A stretch of DNA of 7,325 nucleotides from Chloroflexota bacterium (GTDB lineage Bacteria; Chloroflexota; Anaerolineae; Anaerolineales; UBA4823): assembly GCA_030669775.1 (NCBI GenBank), contig DAOVCZ010000091.1:1-7325 (forward strand). The letters run 5' to 3'. The notes under the pieces were generated by a model that was given only the letters and a program-made list of their open reading frames with translations, ran no database searches and was not told where the DNA came from. The position numbers and the translations under genes are program-made. The number at the start of each line of letters is the position of its first letter. Positions within the stretch are counted from its first letter, which is position 1. This document shows, piece after piece, positions 1 to 5,480 of the stretch.

Positions 1-2
1 TC

Positions 3-821
3 CTGGGGATGACCACAGCTCTGCAACTGATGGAAATTTCCCGACCCGATCATCCGCTATTGCAGTTTATTTTACGCAATGCCCCAGGAACCTACCAGCA
101 CAGCCTACAGGTTGCTAACCTGGCAGAACAGGGAGCAGAGATCATCGGTGCTGATACTTTGCTCACCAGGGTTGGGGCAATCTATCACGATTCGGGAAAA
201 GCGCTCAATCCGTACTTCTTCATCGAAAACCAATTGCCTGGTAATAAAAACCCCCATGATACACTCGATCCAGTATCCAGTGCCCAGATAATAATCCGCC
301 ATGTTCCAGACGGGGTCGAGCTGGCCCGTAAACACCGCCTTCCTCGACGAATTCTGGACTTCATTGAAGAACACCATGGGACAATGATAACCCGCTACCA
401 GTATGCCAAGGCTGTTGAAGCTGCTGATGGCGATGAAAGCCTGGTGGATGAAAGCCAGTTTAGCTATCCTGGACCCAGGCCTAGGTCCCGCGAGACAGCG
501 ATCTTGATGCTGGCGGATGGTAGTGAAGCCAGAGTCCGAGCAGAACGACCAGCGGATGAAAATGAACTTCGCAAGGTGATTAAAAGTGTCATCGAATATC
601 GCTTATCTTCGGGTCAACTCGACGAAACTGATCTTACATTGCGCGATCTGGATGAGCTGATCGACTCGTTCACCACAACTTTGCGTGGGATTTACCACCC
701 CAGGCTTGAATACCCGGATGCTAAAAAAGAGATCCCTGCAAAGAGTAAAGAGATCCCCACGGTTCCCATTCTCTCGAGAAAATCACCTGACGTATCAGCC
801 AACCCACGCCAGGATTCTTGA
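3..821 (+). CDS. pgpH: 7TM-HD family phosphohydrolase, C-terminal HD domain (5' truncated by window edge)
   Basis: This is the cytoplasmic HD domain of a PgpH/YqfF-type membrane protein; characterised members hydrolyse cyclic di-AMP. The frame is open to the window edge, and the family motif around LG-MTTALQLMEISRPDHPLL continues upstream of the first ATG at 9, so that ATG is internal and the extracellular and seven-helix parts lie outside. Counting from that Met, the HD metal ligands are all present: H31 (APGTYQHS), H60-D61 (YHDSGK), H98, H122-H123 (EEHHGT) and D170 (MLADGSEA). The usual HDIG signature reads HDSG. The family ending (GQLDETDLTLRDLDELI, then GIYHPRLEYP) is followed by about 40 extra residues, Lys/Pro/Ser-rich, with a repeated KEIP, probably disordered. 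The stop abuts ybeY, so the two are surely co-transcribed. Family membership is secure; the c-di-AMP substrate is inferred from homologues, and related HD proteins can have other nucleotide substrates. Confidence 0.9.
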   Translation: MGMTTALQLMEISRPDHPLLQFILRNAPGTYQHSLQVANLAEQGAEIIGADTLLTRVGAIYHDSGKALNPYFFIENQLPGNKNPHDTLDPVSSAQIIIRHVPDGVELARKHRLPRRILDFIEEHHGTMITRYQYAKAVEAADGDESLVDESQFSYPGPRPRSRETAILMLADGSEARVRAERPADENELRKVIKSVIEYRLSSGQLDETDLTLRDLDELIDSFTTTLRGIYHPRLEYPDAKKEIPAKSKEIPTVPILSRKSPDVSANPRQDS

Positions 822-1286
822 ATGACAGTTTTCCTTACTTTTGCTGATTCCTATGCAGACCTATTAAACATTTCTGTAATCGAACACTGCGTTTTAACAA
901 CTCTTGAATACCAGGGGGTTTCAACCGATACTGATCTCTCCATAATAGTTGACAATGATTCCCGTATTCAACAACTCAATCAAGAATTTATGGGCATTGA
1001 TGCTCCAACAGATGTCTTGGCATTTCCTGCCGGGCACCTTGATCCGGATACAGGACGCGTTTACTTGGGAGATGTGATAATTTCTTTCCCGCAGGCAAAA
1101 AATCACGCCGATCAAACCGGACATTCATTGGCGGCTGAAATTAATTTGTTGGTCGTTCATGGAGTCCTTCACTTGCTCGGGTATGATCACGATGAGCCTG
1201 AAGGAAAAGCGAAGATGTGGTCAGCCCAAACACAAATTTTGACCACTCTCGGTGTGAGAAATAATTCACCTGAACTTTCAAAGTAG
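822..1286 (+). CDS. ybeY: Endoribonuclease YbeY (rRNA maturation factor)
   Basis: YbeY is a zinc-dependent single-strand endoribonuclease involved in 16S rRNA 3'-end maturation and ribosome quality control in the cytoplasm. The 154-residue product has the normal family length. The zinc signature HGVLHLLGYDHD is intact, with ligands H113, H117 and H123. The other two family blocks are present, PTDVLAFP at 62-69 and LGDVIIS at 82-88. The ATG follows the TGA of the HD gene with no gap, and an AGGA Shine-Dalgarno lies 7 bases before it (811-814), so translation is probably coupled. One oddity: the Arg that precedes the PTDVL block in many YbeY proteins (Arg59 of E. coli) is Met57 here (EFMGIDAPTDV). 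The neighbours, HD hydrolase before and dgkA after, match the Firmicutes gene order and support the call. Confidence 0.96.
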   Translation: MTVFLTFADSYADLLNISVIEHCVLTTLEYQGVSTDTDLSIIVDNDSRIQQLNQEFMGIDAPTDVLAFPAGHLDPDTGRVYLGDVIISFPQAKNHADQTGHSLAAEINLLVVHGVLHLLGYDHDEPEGKAKMWSAQTQILTTLGVRNNSPELSK

Positions 1287-1301
1287 TCTTATGGGTAAAC
1301 T

Positions 1302-1685
1302 ATGATCCATTTTCTCAAGACACGGGCTAAATCCTTCCGCTACGCATTCGTCGGGTGGTGGTTTGTCATCCGCACCCAGAGAAACGCCTGGATACATGCC
1401 ATCGTCAGCATCGCGGTAATCGCTGTTTCCATCTGGTTGCGATTAAATACACAGGACTGGGCAATTATCATCATCGCCATCGCCATGGTGTGGACCGCTG
1501 AATTTATCAATACAGCCCTTGAAGCTGTTGTCGATTTAGCCAGCCCAGAACAACATGATTTAGCAAAGGTGGGTAAAGATGTTGGGGCAAGCGCAGTCCT
1601 GATCGCGGCAGGTTCTGCTGCAATCATCGGTTTCTTAATCTTGGGACCTCTCCTGTGGGAACGATTGAGTAATTTATTCAGGTAG
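1302..1685 (+). CDS. dgkA: Diacylglycerol/undecaprenol kinase, DgkA family
   Basis: This is a small integral-membrane kinase that phosphorylates a lipid alcohol: diacylglycerol in Proteobacteria, mainly undecaprenol in Gram-positive relatives, which feeds the carrier lipid of wall synthesis. The 127 residues hold three hydrophobic helices (about 32-48, 53-68, 95-118). The family core is clear: E67, N70, E74 and D78 in EFINTALEAVVDL, then K92-D93 in KVGKDVGASAV. The N-terminal helix motif, usually TERN in the Firmicutes proteins, reads TQRN here (Q26), so a conserved acidic metal ligand appears to be Gln. The start at 1302 is preferred because the nearby ATG at 1291 runs into a stop after four codons. 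The Shine-Dalgarno is weak. It lies 15 bases after ybeY and is likely in the same operon. The undecaprenol preference is inferred from Firmicutes-like synteny and is not proven by sequence. Confidence 0.93.
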   Translation: MIHFLKTRAKSFRYAFVGWWFVIRTQRNAWIHAIVSIAVIAVSIWLRLNTQDWAIIIIAIAMVWTAEFINTALEAVVDLASPEQHDLAKVGKDVGASAVLIAAGSAAIIGFLILGPLLWERLSNLFR

Positions 1686-1703
1686 TTTTTGAAAGCTACA
1701 GAA

Positions 1704-1709
1704 TATAAT
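1704..1709 (+). promoter_or_regulatory. Candidate -10 box (TATAAT) for the TIM-barrel gene, possibly leaderless
   Basis: A perfect TATAAT lies in the 32-base gap after dgkA, 8 bases before the ATG at 1718. A start site at the usual distance would fall on or next to the A of that ATG. There is no Shine-Dalgarno before the start codon, which fits a leaderless message. No convincing TTGACA-like -35 box is found 16-18 bases upstream, so this rests on the -10 match and its position only. Confidence 0.4.
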
Positions 1710-1717
1710 CATATCTA

Positions 1718-2593
1718 ATGATGTCAGCTATGACAAATCTATCATTTTCATTTGGCACCGTTGGTTCTCCCAAGTCAACCCCAAAGAAACCAGGGGGCAG
1801 CGTTGGAGGAATACTACGCAGCGCTGAACTTGGCTTGTTTAGTCTTGAACTCGGTTGGGTGCGCTCCGTACGTGTTTCTGAGAAAACTTGCGCTCTAATT
1901 AAGTCTACCGCTGAAGAAAATGACGTCTCGATCAGCGTGCATGCCCCCTATTTCATCAATTTGAACGCCGATGACGAAGAGTGGCCAAAATCTCGCAAAC
2001 GCCTCATGGATGCAGCATATTATGGCAATTTAGCTGGCGCCACAGATATCGTCTTCCATCCCGGGTCCTATTTCCAGCATCCCCCAGAGGAAGTATTGCC
2101 GATTGCAATTCAGCGATTGCAGAGTTGTAGGGAGGAACTGAGCGCCGCAAAAAACGAAGTGATCTTACGACCAGAAACTATGGGAAAATCCGCGATGCTG
2201 GGTTCATTGGATGACACGCTAAAGATGAGCCAGGCAATAGAAGGCGTCCAACCCTGTTTAGATGTGGCTCACCTGTTTGCCCGACCGGGCGATGGCTCCG
2301 TTAATTCTTATGATCATTGGGCTCAAGCTTTGGAAGATTATGGTAATGCGCTGGGAGAAAATTCTCTCAAGAATCTGCATATCCACATCTCAGGTATTGA
2401 TTATGGAGAGAAAGGGGAAAAAGAACACCTTCCGCTGGATGAGTCCGAACTTGATTATGAAGTCTTTCTAAAAGCTCTGAACGATTTTGACTGCCAGGGT
2501 CGCATCTTATGCGAAAGCCCAATCCTCGAAGAGGACGCGCTTAAATGCAAACAAACCTGGTGTGAGATCAGCCAAGAAGAATGTGATAGATAG
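1718..2593 (+). CDS. TIM-barrel protein of the endonuclease IV (AP endonuclease family 2) fold
   Basis: The protein is a 291-residue xylose-isomerase-like TIM barrel close to endonuclease IV, which cuts DNA at abasic sites using three metal ions. Most ligands of that site can be aligned: H75 (SVHAPYFINL), H114 (VFHPGSY), E153 (LRPETMGK), D182 and H185 (CLDVAHLFAR), H223 (HIHISG), H237 (EKEHLPL) and E266 (CESPILE). The Asp of the Asp-x-His pair is replaced by Lys235 (KEH), and the loop reads GIDYGEKGEKEHLPL, a form I associate with a divergent endonuclease IV-like branch found in archaea and some bacteria. ATGs at 1718, 1721 and 1730 are all possible starts; none has a Shine-Dalgarno, and 1718 sits best relative to the TATAAT at 1704. 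Fold assignment is strong. Abasic-site activity is plausible, but a different phosphodiesterase or isomerase activity is not excluded. It converges on the - strand gene ending at 2609. Confidence 0.85.
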   Translation: MMSAMTNLSFSFGTVGSPKSTPKKPGGSVGGILRSAELGLFSLELGWVRSVRVSEKTCALIKSTAEENDVSISVHAPYFINLNADDEEWPKSRKRLMDAAYYGNLAGATDIVFHPGSYFQHPPEEVLPIAIQRLQSCREELSAAKNEVILRPETMGKSAMLGSLDDTLKMSQAIEGVQPCLDVAHLFARPGDGSVNSYDHWAQALEDYGNALGENSLKNLHIHISGIDYGEKGEKEHLPLDESELDYEVFLKALNDFDCQGRILCESPILEEDALKCKQTWCEISQEECDR

Positions 2594-2608
2594 CTTGAGG
2601 AAAGGAGA

Positions 2609-3406
2609 TTAGCGAACCTGATTGAAATTGATTAAGATCAGGTTCTTTTCACATTCGGAGAAGGTGTCAAAATAAATTTGATCGGAAAGTGGCAGCATTG
2701 CTTGATCTAATAACTGGACCCACAGGGTCTGGGTTGATTCAATCGGTTCCTCTCCCAGCTGAAACTCATAACCCCCTGGTCCATAAGTGGACACCATCCC
2801 AATCGTGCCCAGATTATCAACCGACTCACCGTTCAACATTCCCCCCAATTGAACCAGCAAACCCTGCTCAATCGGTGCACCGGTCAGGTCAAAGGCACGC
2901 CCTCCTACACCCATCCAATTACAACCTAGTTCGGAATGTCCGATATTGTTGAGTGCCACTGGGTCACCGGGGTGAAGCACAAATGGCATACCATCAGTAG
3001 GTGTTGAGGTCGGCTGACCGTCGCCAGGTGTTTCAGTCGGTAAGATATCACCAGGTGTTTGAGTAGAAATTTCTATCGTCGCTGTTACCGCCGGTTGAGT
3101 GTTCGTTGGCACTGCCGTGTTTGTTGGCTGAGGCGTCTGGGTTGCTGGATCAGTAGGAGCTGGGGTCCAGGTTGGTGGAAGAACACTCTTTGGAGTTGGG
3201 GTTGCTGTCGGTAACTCCGCCTCAACTGGCATAGTCGGTGGGGGATAGGGGTTCAAGGAGTTTTGCGGATAGATCATGAACAAACCGAGCACAACGCAAA
3301 CACAGAATGTCATGAGCAGCACAATTACTGTGAGGATATTCCAGATTACAGCTGCGCTCTCTCTGGCCGGCTGTAGTGCTTCATCCGAGTAATCAAAAGA
3401 GTCCAT
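2609..3406 (-). CDS. Single-pass membrane protein with Pro/Thr-rich stalk and unrecognised C-terminal domain
   Basis: I do not recognise a named family. The 265-residue protein begins with a short charged N-terminus (1-18), followed by one long hydrophobic helix (about 19-45, including FCVCVV). A Pro/Thr-rich stalk comes next (about 53-140, with repeated TPTP, PTNT and TETPGD units), then a folded domain (about 142-265). That domain has two Cys (C162 in LGCNWMGVGGRAFD, C252 in FSECEKN) that could form a disulfide, many Gly, and beta-rich stretches such as GLLVQLGGMLNG and GPGGYEFQLG. The layout suggests a type II or uncleaved-signal-anchor protein displaying a beta-sandwich-like domain outside the cell; the stalk could be O-glycosylated. 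It starts 12 bases after the lipoprotein/parvulin gene, so the two are co-transcribed. An AAGG overlapping the upstream stop may serve as Shine-Dalgarno. Coding status is well supported by the sensible domain layout; function is unknown. Confidence 0.85.
   Translation of the reverse strand: MDSFDYSDEALQPARESAAVIWNILTVIVLLMTFCVCVVLGLFMIYPQNSLNPYPPPTMPVEAELPTATPTPKSVLPPTWTPAPTDPATQTPQPTNTAVPTNTQPAVTATIEISTQTPGDILPTETPGDGQPTSTPTDGMPFVLHPGDPVALNNIGHSELGCNWMGVGGRAFDLTGAPIEQGLLVQLGGMLNGESVDNLGTIGMVSTYGPGGYEFQLGEEPIESTQTLWVQLLDQAMLPLSDQIYFDTFSECEKNLILINFNQVR
2614..2649 (+). terminator. Intrinsic terminator of the TIM-barrel gene, inside the convergent gene's 3' end
   Basis: A perfect 9-base inverted repeat (GAACCTGAT at 2614-2622, ATCAGGTTC at 2637-2645, 14-base loop) is followed by TTTT on the + strand. 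It begins 20 bases after the TIM-barrel stop and overlaps the last codons of the - strand gene. The reverse direction has no T-tract, so it should act for rightward transcription only. The loop is long and the T-run short, which limits confidence. Confidence 0.6.
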
Positions 3407-3418
3407 AGGTCACTAACC

Positions 3419-4339
3419 TTACTGAAGAGACAGAATTACGATATTGCTTTGATCGCGCTGCACTGCGACCCAATCCCGCAATGCATTTTCCTGCCAAACC
3501 AAGCGCGCTTCAGGGCTTAATAGATGGTCGGGGTCTTTTTCCACTACCTGGATTATATGATATCCCACTGAGGTCTCAATTACAGGCGAATATTCTCCAA
3601 CCGCCAGATTGAAAGCCGCCTCTTCAATCGCTTGATGAGGCAAGAAATCCCTCGGGAACCAACCTAGTTCGCCCCGGTTTACCGGTTCATAACTTGCTGC
3701 TAAGGTTGCAAAATCCTTGCCAGATTCGAGCTCCGCAAGGATTTGATTCGCTTGGTCTAAATTATAAAGCAAGATCTGAAGAACATACACTTGTTCAGCG
3801 GATCGGGGTACTTCTGCAAGTATTTTATCTCTCATCCAGGCTCCCATGATCGACCTTCTCAGGGTTTCTTTGAAACTTTGTTGAGTATATCCATTTTCAA
3901 GGAGCCAATCTCCAAAGGAAAGTTCTCCCCCTGAGGCAGCGATCAAATCATCCATTCGTGCCTGTAAAATCTCTTCATCCACCACAAAACCATTCTTCTC
4001 TGCAGCCTGTACAAACAGTACTTGAGTGATTAAATCTTCCAGAACGAACATAGCTGCGTCCGATTGATCTATGGAGGGCTCATTTCCTTGGGCTGAGAGA
4101 TAGCGATTCAGTTCTGCCTCGTACTCCTCCAGCCTAATCCCAACTCCGTTAACCATAGCTACCATCGGGATTTCAGTCGCAGTTGGTGGGATTGAGGTCT
4201 GGGTGATTGTCGGGACAGGCGAATCAATCGGCGTAACAGTAGGCGTGGCAACCTGCTCGATCTCACCACAAGCTGAGATCAACCAAATAATTGACAACAC
4301 AATTATTACTCTACCCAAGGAAACCAATGAAGAATTCAT
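3419..4339 (-). CDS. Lipoprotein with SurA-like N-terminal region and parvulin-type PPIase domain
   Basis: This is probably an extracytoplasmic folding factor of the SurA/PrsA type. From the chosen start the product has 306 residues: signal peptide 1-23 with lipobox LISAC and lipidated C24, a Thr/Pro linker (about 30-58), a helical SurA-N-like chaperone region (about 62-178, opening VNGVGIRLEEYEAEL), and a parvulin domain (about 182-268). The last shows the family's GKDFATLAASY, GELGWFPRDFLP and GYHIIQVVEK. The His normally found in the first strand (xxHIL) is Gln188 (YVLQILL), so prolyl isomerase activity may be weak or lost, leaving a chaperone role. The frame is open to an ATG at 4408, but the start at 4339 puts the hydrophobic signal and lipobox in the correct place, and a TATAAT lies just before it. 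It is the first gene of a two-gene unit with the stalked membrane protein. Confidence 0.88.
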   Translation of the reverse strand: MNSSLVSLGRVIIVLSIIWLISACGEIEQVATPTVTPIDSPVPTITQTSIPPTATEIPMVAMVNGVGIRLEEYEAELNRYLSAQGNEPSIDQSDAAMFVLEDLITQVLFVQAAEKNGFVVDEEILQARMDDLIAASGGELSFGDWLLENGYTQQSFKETLRRSIMGAWMRDKILAEVPRSAEQVYVLQILLYNLDQANQILAELESGKDFATLAASYEPVNRGELGWFPRDFLPHQAIEEAAFNLAVGEYSPVIETSVGYHIIQVVEKDPDHLLSPEARLVWQENALRDWVAVQRDQSNIVILSLQ

Positions 4340-4348
4340 GCCGGCTAA

Positions 4349-4354
4349 ATTATA
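4349..4354 (-). promoter_or_regulatory. Candidate -10 box (TATAAT) for the lipoprotein gene, possibly leaderless
   Basis: On the - strand a perfect TATAAT ends 9 bases before the ATG at 4339, so transcription would begin at or next to the start codon. The bases just before the ATG hold no Shine-Dalgarno; a GGAGG exists but is 19 bases away, upstream of the -10 box. The -35 region is not recognisable. The position also supports choosing 4339 over 4408 as the start. The arrangement matches the TIM-barrel gene at 1704-1718. Confidence 0.4.
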
Positions 4355-4454
4355 CTCGCCTCCAGACTCATTTCCTGATGGGATTCGAGATATATCCACC
4401 ATCGACATGGTTTTTTTGCCCAGATGAGGATAAAATAACTACAGGAGTCAAACT

Positions 4455-5138
4455 TTGTCTCATCGAATCTTTCACAATCTATTTTGCTGTGTATTCCGCG
4501 TACTTTTCTTTCTGCTAACCAGGCTTCGGGTTTATGGGAGGGAAAACATTCCCAGAAAAGGCGGATATATCGCTGCAGCAAATCACTTAAGCATAATCGA
4601 AGTACCCCTGGCTTATTGTTTACTGAAACGGTACGACGTGACTGGTTTAATCGCCAAAAAACATCAGAAAAATCCTTTCTTTCGCTTTATGATCAACGCA
4701 CTGGATGGGATCTGGTTAAACAGGGAAGAAATTGACACACGAGCCTTGAAAGCTGCCCGTGACCATTTGAAAGGAGGCGGCGTTCTGGGTGTCGCTCCTG
4801 AAGGCACCCGCAGTGACACCGGTGCGCTACTTCAAGCAAAAACAGGTATTGCTTTCCTGGCTGATCAAGCTGATGTCCCGATTCTACCTGTTGCGGTATC
4901 CGGCACATGGCAAATCACCTCTGAGATTCTCACCTTTCGCCGCCCGGTGATAAAGGTTAATGTTGGTGAACCTTTTTCACTGCCAAAAGTTGATCGCAAA
5001 GAGCGCGATAAAGATCTGAGGCGAAATACCGACGAGATCATGTGCCAGCTGGCTGCCCTGCTACCCCCTGAGAATCGCGGTGTTTACGCTAATCATCCTA
5101 GAGTACTCGAATTACTCCAACTTCAAGCAAATCACTAA
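4455..5138 (+). CDS. plsC: 1-acyl-sn-glycerol-3-phosphate acyltransferase (PlsC family)
   Basis: PlsC-type enzymes transfer an acyl chain to lysophosphatidate, making phosphatidate for membrane phospholipids at the inner face of the membrane. The 227-residue product begins with a hydrophobic membrane-contact segment (about 5-25). The family blocks follow in order: NHLSIIE at 43-49, VAPEGTRS at 113-120 (phosphate-binding EGTR) and VPILPVAVSGT at 141-151. The catalytic H-x4-D motif reads H44-x4-E49, a conservative change to Glu. The start is TTG at 4455, chosen because an AGGAG lies 7 bases before it (4443-4447) and no in-frame ATG gives a complete N-terminus. A weak -10-like TAAAAT at 4431-4436 may drive it. 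The gene is divergent from the lipoprotein gene and separated from pheS by a terminator. Other lyso-lipid or ornithine-lipid acyltransferases share these motifs, so the exact acceptor is inferred. Confidence 0.9.
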   Translation: MSHRIFHNLFCCVFRVLFFLLTRLRVYGRENIPRKGGYIAAANHLSIIEVPLAYCLLKRYDVTGLIAKKHQKNPFFRFMINALDGIWLNREEIDTRALKAARDHLKGGGVLGVAPEGTRSDTGALLQAKTGIAFLADQADVPILPVAVSGTWQITSEILTFRRPVIKVNVGEPFSLPKVDRKERDKDLRRNTDEIMCQLAALLPPENRGVYANHPRVLELLQLQANH

Positions 5139-5169
5139 CCTAAATTCTTGATCCTTCCTAACCTGCAAT

Positions 5170-5192
5170 CCCTTGACAGGGTCAGGGTTTTT
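5170..5192 (+). terminator. Compact intrinsic terminator after plsC
   Basis: A short hairpin lies 31 bases after the plsC stop: CCCT (5170-5173) with AGGG (5184-5187) and GAC (5175-5177) with GTC (5181-5183), one bulged T, a 3-base AGG loop, then TTTTT (5188-5192). The left arm contains the -35 hexamer of the pheS promoter. A 7-bp bulged stem is modest, so efficiency is uncertain. Confidence 0.5.
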
Positions 5193-5201
5193 GCTGATAA
5201 T
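5173..5201 (+). promoter_or_regulatory. Housekeeping sigma promoter of the pheST operon
   Basis: TTGACA (5173-5178) and GATAAT (5196-5201) are separated by exactly 17 bases, a near-perfect sigma-70/sigma-A promoter. Transcription should begin about 7 bases later, near 5208, shortly before stem I of the T-box leader. It is the best -35/-10 pair in the window, and its placement directly before the riboswitch supports the assignment. Confidence 0.8.
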
Positions 5202-5449
5202 TAGGTAACTTCCTACATTGAACAGCGATGACGGAGAAAAGTAAGTCAACAAAAACTGACAGGGAAGTGCGGGGCGCTGACTGAGACCTCCACCCAGTGA
5301 AAGTTGACTGAAGTTCCCTCCTGAGCTGCCCAGGGGAACGATCGTTATCGATCCAGTAGTTTGGGCCGCTGTCCCAGCGTTATCCCGGGAAGCCAATCGC
5401 GAACCATTGCTGTTGGTCATTGAGTGGACCATTTTTCACCGGTCAAATT

Positions 5450-5480
5450 GGGTGGTACCGCGGGAATTCCATCCCGTCCC
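5450..5480 (+). promoter_or_regulatory. T-box antiterminator hairpin
   Basis: GGG (5450-5452) pairs with CCC (5478-5480), and CGGGA (5461-5465) pairs with TCCCG (5472-5476). The canonical 7-base bulge TGGTACC (5453-5459) between the two helices receives the tRNA NCCA end. Its right arm (5472-5480) is also the left arm of the terminator, so the two structures exclude each other. Confidence 0.9.

Noticed and set aside
1682..1699. Inverted repeat GTAG/CTAC after dgkA as a terminator
   Set aside because: The stem is short and AT-rich, contains the T-run within itself rather than after it, and no T-tract follows.
3020..3240. Low-complexity tract as a DNA repeat or CRISPR-like array
   Set aside because: It is the degenerate coding sequence of the Pro/Thr stalk; there are no exact direct repeats with regular spacers.
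4340..4408. N-terminal extension of the lipoprotein from an ATG at 4408
   Set aside because: It would place 23 polar residues before the signal peptide and cover the TATAAT; the lipobox fits the 4339 start.
4402..4436. TCGACA / TAAAAT pair as a plsC promoter
   Set aside because: The spacer is 23 bases, too long for a standard promoter; only the TAAAAT is kept as a weak hint.
5112..5432. 106-codon open frame on the - strand
   Set aside because: It lies antisense to the T-box leader and its promoter, which explain this stretch fully; the translation resembles no protein family.
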